Below are positions 9,373-18,685 of a stretch of DNA of 64,000 bases, one piece after another. The stretch is from CAVUCH01 sp963739995. GTDB lineage: Bacteria; Acidobacteriota; Vicinamibacteria; Vicinamibacterales; JAENWD01. The position numbers and the translations under genes were made by a program. The notes under the pieces are model-generated. The model worked only from the letters and a program-made list of their open reading frames with translations. It did no database searches and had not been told where the DNA came from. The stretch spans positions 1 through 64,000 of the forward strand of contig CAVUCH010000017.1 of the NCBI GenBank assembly GCA_963739995.1, in the 5' to 3' direction. Position 1 is the stretch's first letter. Each line of letters starts with the position of its first letter.

Positions 9373-9666
9373 GTGCCCACGTACATCACCCTGCTCCGTT
9401 GGACCCACAAGGGCGCCGAGAACGTCAAGCAGAGCCCCGCCAGGCTCGACGCCGCCAAGAAAGCGTTCGAGGCTGCTGGCGGCAGGATGACCCAGTTCTA
9501 CCTCGTGATGGGTCAGTACGATATGGTGGCGATCAGCGAGGCGCCAGACGACGAGACTGCCGCGAAGATGTCGCTCGCCGTTGCCGCGTCCGGATCAGCT
9601 CAGAGCGAAACGCTTCGCGCGTTCAGCGAGGCTGAATACCGCAAAATCATGGCAGCACTGCCCTGA
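9373..9666 (+). CDS. GYD-domain protein
   Basis: 97 residues starting at GTG 9373 directly behind GAGGAGG. The sequence PTYITLLRWTHKGAENVK with FYLVMGQYDMVAISEAPDD is the signature of the GYD family: small alpha/beta-barrel dimers related to ferredoxin-like folds, with no assigned function. Length is normal. It is followed after 54 bp by a copy of the dispersed hairpin element. Confidence 0.88.
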   Translation: MPTYITLLRWTHKGAENVKQSPARLDAAKKAFEAAGGRMTQFYLVMGQYDMVAISEAPDDETAAKMSLAVAASGSAQSETLRAFSEAEYRKIMAALP

Positions 9667-9719
9667 CGGACCGAGCAACCGTAGCATCCGCGCAGAGCCG
9701 ACGGCTCTTCGGCGCGGTG

Positions 9720-9883
9720 CCAGTGGCCTGTATCGGCTGGGGCGGTAGTGGATTTCGGAGCGCGGCGCCTGGCTGGCAAGGCGCGACGACCGAGCATACC
9801 GGGAGTATTCGAGGGAGGAGCAACGCCGCCAGCCGGCATGCCCGCCCGAAAGACACTACTGATTCAGCCGATACATGCCACTT
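9720..9883. repeat. Dispersed hairpin element, copy 2
   Basis: About 164 bp, nearly identical to the copy at 58290. The terminal arms CAGTGGCCTGTATCGGCTG (left, from 9721) and CAGCCGATACATGCCACT (right) are inverted repeats. Inside, GGCTGGCAAGGCGC pairs with the later GCAACGCCGCCAGCC, and a small central hairpin GCATACCGGGAGTAT is present. It lies 53 bp after the GYD stop codon. Confidence 0.85.
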
Positions 9884-10002
9884 AGTCGAAAGTCCACATC
9901 GGCGCCCGGTCAGGGCAAATCAGGGATCGCCACCTCGCGCCACGGCGGCCGCGAGACCGCGGCCATCCACGTTTCGACAAAAGCCATGACAAGATCCGGG
10001 AT

Positions 10003-10410
10003 GTGATCCTTGCCTGCTCTCACGTGATCCTTGCCTCCGACGACGTGCCGCGCATCGCGAGGTTCTTCAGCCAGGCCTTCGGCATGCTTCCGCAGTTCGA
10101 GAACGACATGTTCGCGGAGTTTGTTCTCCCTTCGAGGTTCCGTCTGGCCTTCTTCAAGCCGGCCGGCGCGTCGGCGCGCACGTTTCGCGCGTCGGCGGAC
10201 CGCGACGGATGCGCACTCGGCATCACGGTCGTAGACGTCGAGCGCGCCTACCGTGCGCTCGACGGTCTGCGCGATACCGGCATCCAGCTAAGCGGACCGC
10301 CGAACGACCACCCCTGGGGCGAGAAGAGCTTCCTGTTGACGGATCCGGACGGGAACCGGTGGGAGGTCACGCAGTCGCCGTCGGCAGACGGGATGCTCAC
10401 CAACCGGTAG
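10003..10410 (+). CDS. VOC (glyoxalase/bleomycin-resistance fold) protein
   Basis: 135 residues with the two beta-alpha-beta-beta-beta halves of the VOC superfamily: CSHVILASDDVPRIARFFSQAFG at the start and a final GEKSFLLTDPDGNRWEVTQ strand pair. The metal ligands of true glyoxalases (His in the first strand, Glu in the last) are plausible (His7 and the Glu of WEVTQ), but the substrate is unknown. GTG 10003 is the first start that covers the fold. Confidence 0.82.
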   Translation: MILACSHVILASDDVPRIARFFSQAFGMLPQFENDMFAEFVLPSRFRLAFFKPAGASARTFRASADRDGCALGITVVDVERAYRALDGLRDTGIQLSGPPNDHPWGEKSFLLTDPDGNRWEVTQSPSADGMLTNR

Positions 10411-10624
10411 CCCCGTTACTTGGCGACTACTCGTGATTGATGCGCCGGGGCCAGCGCGAAAACTTCGGCGTCAGTTCTGATCTGCCCGGCGAAGGATCTG
10501 GTCCCTCACATACGCTGCGTCGGCGCCAGCACCATCGATGAAATTCGAACGACGCGTGTGGACCCCGAAGATCGAGATCGTGCCCACCGCCGACGCGGTA
10601 TAGTGATCGGAGTGGGAGGCGGCT

Positions 10625-10975
10625 GTGCGAATCGAGGACTTCTCGTTCGGCCACATCACCATCGGCGGGGTCAGCTACGAGCACGATGTAGTGATCGACC
10701 ACGGGAGTATCCGGAAGCGGAAGAAGAAGCTATCCAAGAGATTCCGCGGCGCATTCGGACATACGCCGCTCTCGGCGCAAGAGAACATTCCCTGGAAGTG
10801 TCGCCGGCTCATCATCGGTACTGGAACCTACGGCAATCTGCCCGTCATGGATGAGGTCAAGCGCGAAGCGGCCCGTCGGAAAATCGAGCTCATCATCCTG
10901 CCCACCGCCGAGGCTATCAGAGCCTTGCGCCAAGCCTCGGACAAGACGAACGCGATTCTGCACGTGACCTGCTAG
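10625..10975 (+). CDS. Mth938/NDUFAF3-like (DUF498) protein
   Basis: 116 residues starting at GTG 10625 behind GGGAGG. The order IEDFSFGHITIGGVSYEHDVVI, then a basic strand, then LIIGTGTYGNLPVMDEVK and IELIILPTAEAI matches the Mth938 domain. Human NDUFAF3 and AAMDC belong to this fold, but the bacterial role is unknown. It is a single-domain protein of normal length. Confidence 0.82.
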   Translation: MRIEDFSFGHITIGGVSYEHDVVIDHGSIRKRKKKLSKRFRGAFGHTPLSAQENIPWKCRRLIIGTGTYGNLPVMDEVKREAARRKIELIILPTAEAIRALRQASDKTNAILHVTC

Positions 10976-11078
10976 CGTCGTCGGCAGTTCCAGGACCGAG
11001 GCGAGTTGCGCGGCGATAGGGAACGCGAGAATCGCAGACACGCAGAATGAGATTGGCCCGGCCCTGGAGGATCTTCGA

Positions 11079-11747
11079 GTGCAACACGTCTATGGACTCG
11101 ACATTCCGCGCAGCCTCGAGGATGTCTGCGATCCTCGCCGCCTCGCGTTGATCGTGTACGACATGCAGGTCGGCATCTTGCGACAAATCGCAAATGGTGC
11201 CGAGATTACAGCAAGAGTCACCGCGGTGCTGGCTGCGGCGCGCGAGGCAGGTGTGCGGATCGTATTCATGCGCCACGTATCGATGCCAAAGGAGCTGATG
11301 GGTGTGGTTCAGTTCCGGATGGCCATGACGTGGCAGCGCGTCGAGCGCGCGGAGGACGTCCAGCCGTGGTTCCTTCGCGATGCACCTGGCTTCCCGATCG
11401 TACCGGAGCTCGTTCCTCGCACGTCTGAGGCAATCTTCGACAAAATCACCATGTCCGCCTTCGAAGGCACCCCCCTGGACATCGTGCTGCGCGACGCCGG
11501 GGTCAATGCGTTCGCCATTGTCGGCGTGGCCACCGAGATCGGCATCGAGCCTACCGTTCGCCACGGCGTCGACCTCGGCTACATCCCGATCGTCATCCGA
11601 GACGCTTGCGGCGCCGGGCACCTTGACGCGGGCGAGCGATCGATGGCGACGCTTCAGTACCTGGGCGACGCACTGTTCACCACGGTCGACGAATTCGCGA
11701 CGGTCTTACGCCGTGTCTCAGTGGCGCGTGCGGGCACGAGGCGCTGA
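11079..11747 (+). CDS. Isochorismatase-fold protein lacking the usual catalytic cysteine
   Basis: 222 residues, GTG 11079 behind CTGGAGG. The cysteine-hydrolase fold is clear: IVYDMQ with Asp28, IFDKITMSAFEGTPLD with Lys122, and the cis-peptide region VGVATEIGIEPTVRHG. In active isochorismatases and nicotinamidases the residue after the ATxx segment is the nucleophilic Cys; here it is Gly155. Asp and Lys of the triad are kept. The protein may be a non-hydrolytic binder or use a different chemistry. I believe similar Gly variants exist as a subgroup, but cannot check. Confidence 0.83.
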   Translation: MQHVYGLDIPRSLEDVCDPRRLALIVYDMQVGILRQIANGAEITARVTAVLAAAREAGVRIVFMRHVSMPKELMGVVQFRMAMTWQRVERAEDVQPWFLRDAPGFPIVPELVPRTSEAIFDKITMSAFEGTPLDIVLRDAGVNAFAIVGVATEIGIEPTVRHGVDLGYIPIVIRDACGAGHLDAGERSMATLQYLGDALFTTVDEFATVLRRVSVARAGTRR

Positions 11748-11903
11748 GGCACACGCCGCGGCTCGATGTCGACGCGTCAACGGGACTCGTGACCCCTGGC
11801 GGCATCGTCCGGTGCTCAAGCGCTGCGGATGTGTGCGTGTCTGGCGTTGTGCAGAAGGCTGGCGAACAGCGGGATCGTAACCTCACATCCTTCGGAGAAT
11901 GCG

Positions 11904-12470
11904 ATGCACGACGTCGTGTTGACCATTGTCGGCGCCGATCGTCCAGGGCTGGTGGAAGCGGTCGCGGAAGTCGTGGCCCGTGCCGGCGGAAACTGGCTCG
12001 AGAGTCGCATGGTACACCTCGCGGGCAGGTTTGCCGGCGTCCTCCGTGTGCAAGCGCCAGCTGAGGCCATCCCGCGCGTCGTCGCGGCGATCGAGGCACT
12101 ATCGCGCGCTGACCTGAAGGTCACCGTCGAACCTGGCCTTGTCGGCGCGACGCTCGGTTCACAGCGCTCACTCGACCTGGATCTCGTGGGCCTGGATCGC
12201 GCCGGGATCGTGCGTGACATCTCTGGCATCCTGGCGAGACACGGCGCCAACATCGAGGAACTCGTCACCGATGTGTCGAGCGCGCCCATGTCTGGAGAGC
12301 CGCTGTTCCGCGCTCACATGCGATTGACGGTGCCGGCAGCCGCAGATTCCGATCCACTCCGCGCCGACCTCGAGCGATTTGCCACCGATCTGATGGTCGA
12401 ACTGCAACTGGTCGAAACGGTCACGAAGACTTCGGTCAGGCCGCAGCACGGAGGCGGGGCGGTCCGCTAG
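11904..12470 (+). CDS. Tandem ACT-domain protein, glycine cleavage repressor-like
   Basis: 188 residues made of two ACT domains: HDVVLTIVGADRPGLVEAVAEVV (about 2-25) and SLDLDLVGLDRAGIVRDISGIL (about 90-112), each with the Asp-Arg-Ala/Pro-Gly-Ile/Leu-Val ligand loop. This layout is that of GcvR-type regulators, which sense glycine and act by binding a partner rather than DNA. The start is the ATG at 11904, since sequence before it does not fit the domain. No gcv genes lie nearby, so the target is unknown. Confidence 0.8.
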   Translation: MHDVVLTIVGADRPGLVEAVAEVVARAGGNWLESRMVHLAGRFAGVLRVQAPAEAIPRVVAAIEALSRADLKVTVEPGLVGATLGSQRSLDLDLVGLDRAGIVRDISGILARHGANIEELVTDVSSAPMSGEPLFRAHMRLTVPAAADSDPLRADLERFATDLMVELQLVETVTKTSVRPQHGGGAVR

Positions 12471-12667
12471 CAGAGGTGCGTTCCGACCCTGCCACCGGTG
12501 AAATTTCTGCGACAGGTCAGGACGCAGACAATCGAGTGACGCAGCACCGCTCTGACAATCTCGCGGGCTGCAGCCGACACTGCTGCTTCGCCGGGCCAGC
12601 GATTCAGTCAGCATCCACCCGAGAGCCGGGTCCGAGGGGCACGGGAGTCAGGACCAGGCACCTCGTA

Positions 12668-13069
12668 TCAACTCCGTGCCGCCCGAACGCGGATTACCAC
12701 CCGGAGGGTGCTACCGCTCTCCACTTCGAGCTCGCGCGGCCACTGCTCAGAGCTCACAAGCGTGAACCCGGAAGGCAAGGTCACCCCGGCGCGGACCCGT
12801 GCAACTCCCGTTTGAACGCCGCAGCGAAAAGCGCCGTCGTGCGCCGTCAAGCCGTGGTCACGCCAGTCGCCGAACACGTCTGCGACCGTGACGTGCAGCG
12901 ACGAAACAGGGTCTCCGTCGTCATCGATCGCGACGAACACGATCGTGGCTCCTGAGATGGCCGTCGGGCTCGTCGTGACGATGAGCAGGCAGGACGACAG
13001 CGCCAGCAGGGGAGGAATGGCGAAGCACCACTTCCAGAGCGGGGTCGGCCGCTGGTGCGGGTGCGGCAT
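12668..13069 (-). CDS. Exported protein with carboxypeptidase-regulatory-like fold, unknown function
   Basis: 133 residues. An N-terminal signal anchor (WCFAIPPLLALSSCLLIVT) is followed by a small beta domain: IVFVAIDDDGDPVSSLHVTVADVFG and RVRAGVTLPSGFTLVSSEQW. The pattern resembles CarboxypepD_reg/Ig-like modules, but this is weak. The cysteine at the end of the hydrophobic stretch (SSC) might be a lipobox. Confidence 0.5.
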   Translation of the reverse strand: MPHPHQRPTPLWKWCFAIPPLLALSSCLLIVTTSPTAISGATIVFVAIDDDGDPVSSLHVTVADVFGDWRDHGLTAHDGAFRCGVQTGVARVRAGVTLPSGFTLVSSEQWPRELEVESGSTLRVVIRVRAARS

Positions 13070-13180
13070 GCGTTCACTCTGCGCCTCTTGCCGAACGGAG
13101 GCAACCGTAACGAAAAAGCTGAGCTGGGCGTAACCTAAGGTGGGCGTGAGATCATCGGCAGCCTCGGACTCCCGCGCTCG

Positions 13181-14354
13181 TCACCGCCGGTTCTCGTACC
13201 ATTTTAGATTCGCCGTCGAATCGCCGACGCAGACGATGTCGAGCCTCCGGTCGCCGTTCAGGTCCGCCACCGCGCACCCGGAACCGGCCATGTCCCCACT
13301 GTCGAGCGCCTGCCGTTTCCAGGTGCTTTTCGCGGAGTTCGCTCGGTAGACGTAGACGCTCCGCTGCCCCTGCCGCTCGCCCGCCACGATCTCGTCACTG
13401 CCGTCACCGTCGAAATCCCCGGTTACGAGGGTGTGCCCATCGACGATCGCATCGTCGATGACCCGCCGCCTCCAACTCCCTTCGGCCTGGCGGTAGACCA
13501 CGACCTGGTTGCCATGCCACGGCTCGATGGTCGCCAGGAAGCGATCGCGCCCAAGACGTCCGACCGCCACCTCGCTCGACCCGCTGCGCGGCCAGCCGGC
13601 GGGGTTCCCCGTCACTATCCGCGAACGACGCCAGCGACCGTCGTCGAATTCGAGCCGGTGGACGCCGAGGAAGCTCGCCGTGAGCAGTGACTCCTTGGGG
13701 CCGCCGTCCCAGGCGGTCGGCAGGATGGCGTGCACGACGCCTTCGTCGCGGTCATCGATCATCTCCCGCTTCCACACGCCCGGACGATATGCATACAGGG
13801 GGACGCGGTCGCGGAACTCGGGCGCCATGGCGCGTGGACCCGTCAGCGGGCTGTTCACCAGCCACTTCCGTCCGGTGCCATCCACATCGACGAACCGCAC
13901 CCGGTGCGACGTTGGCACGCGATCGATCTCGCTGATGGACCAGGGCTGTGCGGGATCTCCCCTGGTGCGTGAGGATCGACAGCACGCCGGGCCGTTCTGC
14001 GTAGACACTGGAGAACTCGTGGGCCACGGCGAGTTCAGGGACGCCGTCGTCATCGACGTCCCAGGCGGCTGCGTTGATCGGTTGCCGGATGCCTCGAGCG
14101 AGCACGTGCCGTTTCCACTCCGGGTTCTCGTACCAGCGAAGCTCGTCGAGATCAGCGGCGACCGCGATGACGTCTGGCTTCCGGTCCCGGTTGAGATCCG
14201 CGACCACCGTCTGGTAGCCGCCTGCCAGCCCGGTCGCTATCGTATGAGGCACGAAGTGAGGGGGCGGGTGTGCTTCCGGTGGTGGCAGGCCCGCGGCGCA
14301 CGCCGACAGGACGAGGGCAGCCGCCGCCGCGACGACTGCCAGCTGCATGATCAT
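13181..14354 (-). pseudogene. FG-GAP/VCBS-repeat lipoprotein, broken by one extra base
   Basis: Starts at ATG 14354 with a lipoprotein signal (VVAAAAALVLSACAAG). The body consists of FG-GAP-type blades: YQTVVADLNRDRKPDVIAVA, INAAAWDVDDDGVPELAVA, VRFVDVDGTGRKWLV, LVTGDFDGDGSDEIVAGE and CAVADLNGDRRLDIVCVG, with WYEN after the first and last. The Asp-rich loops are calcium-binding in integrin-like propellers. The frame changes in the run of four G on the coding strand (13959-13962); deleting one base gives HQGDPAQPW and a continuous 390-residue protein. The gene is otherwise intact, so an assembly insertion is likely. Confidence 0.8.
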
Positions 14355-14659
14355 GCGTCTCGGTCCTCGGACTTGGACAGCACGCGCCTCCGGACGTTGG
14401 GGACGTTGGCCACGGAGTTCGAGTTTCGCCGCCGGGCCACGCGTACGCGCAGCCCGGCCACCGTCGGGCGGACGGAGGTCGCTCACCTTGTCACTGGATG
14501 CTCGACATGCCCGTGATTTTATACGCCCGACGGCTTCCCCCATTCGTTCGCCTGTCCGACACCGCCCTTCACCGACCCCGGCCGGCCGTTCGCCGATTCG
14601 CCTGCGCCGGGGTGTCCAGAGAGGCCTACTCTGCTCTCGACAGGGAAGGAGCAGTGATC
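14355..14659. other. Divergent intergenic region
   Basis: About 305 bp between the FG-GAP gene and the small membrane protein. No credible gene. It should contain promoters for both directions; no consensus -35/-10 pair stands out. Confidence 0.5.
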
Positions 14660-14830
14660 ATGGCGACGGCAAGAATCTTCACCGGGCTGGGTATCATCGG
14701 GGCCGCCACGAGCACAGTGGCAACGGCTCTGATCTGGCTCGTGCTGTCACGGCCGCTGGAAGTGGTCGATGCGCTGGAGGACGGCGTGTTGGTCGGACTG
14801 TTGAACGCGCTTGCGAATCTCGTCCGCTAA
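14660..14830 (+). CDS. Small single-pass membrane protein, unknown function
   Basis: 56 residues, ATG 14660 with AAGGAG eight bases upstream. A hydrophobic segment spans about residues 6-30 (GIIGAATSTVATALIWLVLS), followed by a short amphipathic tail. It ends 11 bp before the LiaF-like gene and may be its first operon member. No family recognised. Confidence 0.55.
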   Translation: MATARIFTGLGIIGAATSTVATALIWLVLSRPLEVVDALEDGVLVGLLNALANLVR

Positions 14831-14841
14831 GATTGGAAACC

Positions 14842-15552
14842 ATGCGACCGCCTGTCACGCCTCGTTGCACGCCGCAGTTCTTCATGGGGCTGGCCGTCCT
14901 CGTGACGGGTGTCGTCTTTCTGCTGCACAACCTCGGCATAGCGGACTTCAGACCATACCTCGGCTACTGGCCGTGGCTCCTGATGCTTCTGGGCGCAATC
15001 AAGCTGGTGCAAGCCCGTTCGGTCCCCGCGGCACTCGTGGGAGTTTTCTGGATGGCGCTGGCGGTCTGGCTGGAGCCGGCGATCTTCGGCGTCGACCTCT
15101 CGGTGCTGCGGACCTACTGGCCGGTGATCTTGATTTTGTTCGGCGGTCTCATTATCTGGCACACCTTTCATCTCAGGCCGCGTCGACCCGGTGGCGACGT
15201 CGATCTGCGATCGTGGGTCACCGCGACGGCGGTGTTGTCGGGCCTCTCACGGTCGGTCGCGTCCTCGGAGTTCGCCGGAGGCGAGTTGACGGCGTTCATG
15301 GGTGGCGTGCAACTCGACCTGACTCGCGCAACGATCAAGGGTGCCGAGGCGCACCTCACGGTGTTCGCCATGTGGGGGGGCATCGAGCTGAAAGTGCCGC
15401 CTGGCTGGGCTGTGGACATGCGGGTGGCGGCGTTCCTCGGCGGGTACGAGGACAAGACCACGCTGCCGGCCGCCGCCGATGCGCCGCGCCTGATCGTCAC
15501 CGGGCTGGTCACGATGGGTGGCGCCGAGGTGAAGAACCCCAAGAACTCCTGA
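14842..15552 (+). CDS. LiaF-like membrane protein (cell-wall-active antibiotic response type)
   Basis: 236 residues. The first half has four hydrophobic segments in the LiaF transmembrane pattern (FFMGLAVLVTGVVFLLHNL, YWPWLLMLLGAIKLV, VGVFWMALAVWL, YWPVILILFGGLIIW). The second half carries the LiaF C-terminal beta domain: GGELTAFMGGVQLDLTRA, WGGIELKVPPGWAVDM and AAFLGGYEDKT. LiaF proteins modulate cell-envelope stress kinases. Here a LytS-type kinase follows after 6 bp and a LytTR regulator after that, so a three-part envelope-sensing unit is likely. Confidence 0.82.
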   Translation: MRPPVTPRCTPQFFMGLAVLVTGVVFLLHNLGIADFRPYLGYWPWLLMLLGAIKLVQARSVPAALVGVFWMALAVWLEPAIFGVDLSVLRTYWPVILILFGGLIIWHTFHLRPRRPGGDVDLRSWVTATAVLSGLSRSVASSEFAGGELTAFMGGVQLDLTRATIKGAEAHLTVFAMWGGIELKVPPGWAVDMRVAAFLGGYEDKTTLPAAADAPRLIVTGLVTMGGAEVKNPKNS

Positions 15553-15558
15553 CGCGCG

Positions 15559-16644
15559 ATGCATCCCATCCTTGGCAAGCCGCGCTGGCTGGCACTGTAT
15601 CTGCTGGCCTGGTTGCCCTTCGCAGCCCTGATCACGATGTCGCTGCGCGGGACAGGGTCCGTCTCCTGGGAAGCCTCCGTTGCCCTCTCCCTGCCCGCCG
15701 CATGGATGCTCGCCTTCATGTGTCTGACCCCGTGGTACACCTGTCGGTGGCTTCCGCTCGGCACGTCTTCGGCCCTCAGGCTCGCAATCGGACACGGCTC
15801 GGTCGCGGTCATTTCGATCGTCGTGTGGTTGGGCCTCGTCGAAGTCGTGGCCGGCGAGCTGGCCGAGCTGCGTTTTGGCGCGGGCCTCGACGTGCGCCAG
15901 GCGCAGCTGCGCGCGTTTCTCTTCGGCCTGGCCGAACTGCCGTATCTGCTGTCCATAAGCGCGCACTACCTCGCGCTGGCGTACCAGGCGTCGCAGGACG
16001 CGGAGCGGCGGGCGCTGGAGCTGAGGATGCTGGCGAGGGAAGCCGAGTTGAAGACGCTGCGGGCGCAGATCGATCCGCATTTCCTCTTCAACTGCCTACA
16101 CTCGATCAACGCGCTCATCGGTGCCGATCCGGCCGCGGCGCGCCGCATGACGGTGCTGTTGGGCGAGTTCCTCAGGACGAGCGTTGCCGTGGGGCAGCGT
16201 CCCCTCATCACCCTCGGTGAGGAACTGAAGCTCGTGGATCGGTATCTGGCCATCGAGCAGATCCGGTTCGGCACGCGACTGACCGTCCTGACGGAAATCG
16301 ACCCCACACTGCGGGATTGCCTCGTCCCGCCGCTGCTGCTGCACCCGCTCGTCGAGAACGGGATCACCCACGGCATTTCGCACGTGCTGGACGGCGGATC
16401 CATTCGCGTGCAGGCCGCGCGTGCCGGCTCGCTCGCGTATATCACCGTGACGAACACCTGTGACCCGGACCGGCCGACGCAGCGAGGCACCGGTGTGGGT
16501 CTGGCTAACGTCGGCGGCCGCCTCGCAAACCAGTTTCCGGACGAGAGCGGCGTCGAGATACGGGAGCTCCCCGACGAGCATCGGGTGGAGCTGCGGTTTC
16601 CGGTACGCACGGCCGACCCTCCGCACGCAGACACGGGGGCGTAG
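15559..16644 (+). CDS. LytS/YehU-type sensor histidine kinase
   Basis: 361 residues. Four hydrophobic segments in residues 11-145 form a membrane sensor; a coiled stretch (ASQDAERRALELRMLAREAELKTL) leads to the His_kinase (PF06580) box LRAQIDPHFLFN with phospho-acceptor His174. The ATP-binding N box PLVENGITHG and G box GTGVGLANVGGRL follow. It should autophosphorylate and pass phosphate to the LytTR regulator that starts 5 bp downstream. Confidence 0.92.
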   Translation: MHPILGKPRWLALYLLAWLPFAALITMSLRGTGSVSWEASVALSLPAAWMLAFMCLTPWYTCRWLPLGTSSALRLAIGHGSVAVISIVVWLGLVEVVAGELAELRFGAGLDVRQAQLRAFLFGLAELPYLLSISAHYLALAYQASQDAERRALELRMLAREAELKTLRAQIDPHFLFNCLHSINALIGADPAAARRMTVLLGEFLRTSVAVGQRPLITLGEELKLVDRYLAIEQIRFGTRLTVLTEIDPTLRDCLVPPLLLHPLVENGITHGISHVLDGGSIRVQAARAGSLAYITVTNTCDPDRPTQRGTGVGLANVGGRLANQFPDESGVEIRELPDEHRVELRFPVRTADPPHADTGA

Positions 16645-16649
16645 AAGCC

Positions 16650-17391
16650 ATGAGCAGGTTACGCGTCGTGATCGTGGATGACGAGGAGCTGGCGCGGAAC
16701 GTCGTGACCGAGTACCTTGCCGGCCAGCCCGACGTGACCGTTGTCGGGGAGTGTGCCAACGGATTCGAGGCGGTAAAGGCGGTGACGGATCTCAAGCCGG
16801 ACCTGGTGCTGCTCGACGTCCAGATGCCGAAACTGAACGGGTTCGAGGTGGTCGAGCTGATCGGCCGCGACCAGGCCGTCGTGTTCGTCACGGCCTTCGA
16901 CGAATACGCGCTCAAGGCGTTCGAGGTGCACGCGGTGGACTACCTGCTCAAGCCCTTCGATCGCGACCGGCTGCTGGAGGCGCTGGACCGTGCGCGGGCG
17001 CGCATTGACCGTCACGACACCACGCCGGTCGACGGCCTGGTCGGACAGACGCGGCCCAGGCCTGCCGAGCGCGTGTTGATTCGGGACGGCGCCCGCGTGC
17101 ACATTCTGCCGGTCGACGCCATCGACTACGTCCAGGCGCAGGACGACTACGTGTCCGTTCAGAGCGGCGGTCGCGCGTACCTGAAGGAACAGACGCTGGC
17201 AGATCTCGAGTCGAGCCTGGATCCGAAACGCTTCCTCCGGATCCACCGTTCCTACCTGTTGAACGTCGACCGGCTGGCGCGCGTGGAGCAGACTCCCCGC
17301 GAAACCCGCGTGGCAGTACCTGAAGGACGGGACGACTCTGCCCGTGAGCCGCAGCGGGTATGGCAAGATTCAGCAACTACTCGGCCTGTAA
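16650..17391 (+). pseudogene. LytTR-family response regulator, broken by one extra base
   Basis: Receiver domain at residues 4-115 with acidic pair Asp10/Asp11 and phospho-acceptor Asp56 (LLLDVQMP), then a LytTR DNA-binding domain from about 137 (VHILPVDAIDYVQAQDDYV, FLRIHRSYLLNVDRLARVEQ). Near 17313-17316 the frame shifts; dropping one base restores RVAYLKDGTTLPVSRSGYGK and stop TAA 17389-17391, giving 246 residues, normal for the family. Read without correction, the frame runs on into the epimerase gene and yields a false 589-residue fusion. It is the cognate regulator of the preceding kinase. Confidence 0.85.
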
Positions 17392-17393
17392 GC

Positions 17394-18419
17394 ATGCGCG
17401 TCCTCGTCATCGGTGGGACAGGGTTCATCGGGCGGTTCGTCGTTGACGCGCTCCTGCGACTCGGACACGAGGTCGCCGTCGTGCACCGCGGCAGCCAGTC
17501 GCGCGAACTGCCAGGCGCGACGCAGATCATCGTGCCCAGGGACCGACTCGCCGATGCGGCACCGCGGCTCCGGGCGTTCGCGCCCCGGATAGTGGTGGAC
17601 ATGATCCTCAGCTCCGGGCGGCAGGCCGAGGCACTGCTGGACACCTTCCGCGGCCACGCGGAACGCATTGTGGCGATCAGCAGCATGGACGTCTATCGCG
17701 CGTGCGGCGTGCTCCACGGCACCGAGCCCGGGCCGCTCGAACCGCTGCCGCTGACCGAATCTTCTCCTGTACGCACTCGCCTCCAGACGTACCCGCCAGC
17801 ACAGGTCCGGATGCTGCAGCAGGTCTTCGGCTGGCTCGACGAGCACTACGACAAGGTTCCGGTTGAGCGCGCCATCCTCGGAGACCCGCAGTTGCCGGGG
17901 ACGATCCTTCGACTCCCGATGGTGTACGGCCCCGGCGACCGGCTGCGGCGGTTCTATCCTGTCGTGAAGAGAATCCTGGACGGTCGACGAGTGCTGCTCT
18001 TCAGCGAAAGCATGGCGCAATGGCGGGCGACCAAGGGATATGTGGAGGACGTGGCTCGCGCCATTGCGACTGCGGCGGCCGAGCAGCAGTCCGCGGGCCG
18101 GATCTTCAACGTTGGCGAGCCCGACACGCTCACCGAGCTCGAATGGGCGCAGCAAGTAGCGCGCGCCATGGACTGGAACGGCGAGTTCGTTGTCCGACCG
18201 GACGATCAGGTACCGCCGCACCTCCGCGCGCCCGGCAATGCCGCCCAACACTGGGTCGCCGACACACGTCGTATACGCGAGGAGCTGGGTTTTCATGAGT
18301 CTCGAAGCCGCGATCTCGCCGTCCGGCGGACAGCAGAGTGGGAACGCCAGACGCCACCAACAGGGTTTCATCCACACCAATTCGACTACGCTGCCGAAGA
18401 CGCGGCGTTGAAGGCGTGA
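17394..18419 (+). CDS. NAD-dependent epimerase/dehydratase family protein
   Basis: 341 residues of the extended SDR family. The Rossmann motif GGTGFIG is at residues 7-13, and PGTILRLPMVYGPGDRLRRF plus RIFNVGEPDTLTELEW match the substrate-side conserved regions. The usual YxxxK dyad is not obvious: after the SSMDVYRACG strand there is no clear Tyr-x-x-x-Lys. The reaction is therefore uncertain. The ATG is 3 bp after the true stop of the LytTR gene, so it is probably co-transcribed. Confidence 0.82.
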   Translation: MRVLVIGGTGFIGRFVVDALLRLGHEVAVVHRGSQSRELPGATQIIVPRDRLADAAPRLRAFAPRIVVDMILSSGRQAEALLDTFRGHAERIVAISSMDVYRACGVLHGTEPGPLEPLPLTESSPVRTRLQTYPPAQVRMLQQVFGWLDEHYDKVPVERAILGDPQLPGTILRLPMVYGPGDRLRRFYPVVKRILDGRRVLLFSESMAQWRATKGYVEDVARAIATAAAEQQSAGRIFNVGEPDTLTELEWAQQVARAMDWNGEFVVRPDDQVPPHLRAPGNAAQHWVADTRRIREELGFHESRSRDLAVRRTAEWERQTPPTGFHPHQFDYAAEDAALKA

Positions 18420-18685
18420 CGCTCCGACACTGAAATCCCCGGGGCGAGGCGCTGGCGGTCAACCCCACGCCAGCGGCGGCCTTCACCAATCTTTCCAACT
18501 GCAGACCTGTTCTGGGAATGTTCCCGAGTGTCCGGGGCCACCTCGTCGGACGCCTTGAGGCTGTTCGGTGCGGCGGCGGTTCTCCAATCCGCTCTCAGGA
18601 CGGCCGAGTTTGGCCATCGACCGCCCTCGCAACCCGCTGGCAACTCGAACCCATCTCTTTTCGTCTCATCGCCAGAAAGGCGGTC

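Noticed and set aside
16650..18419. Single 589-residue response regulator-epimerase fusion
   Set aside because: The junction lies inside an incomplete LytTR domain, whose proper end and stop codon are found in the next frame 3 bp before the epimerase ATG.
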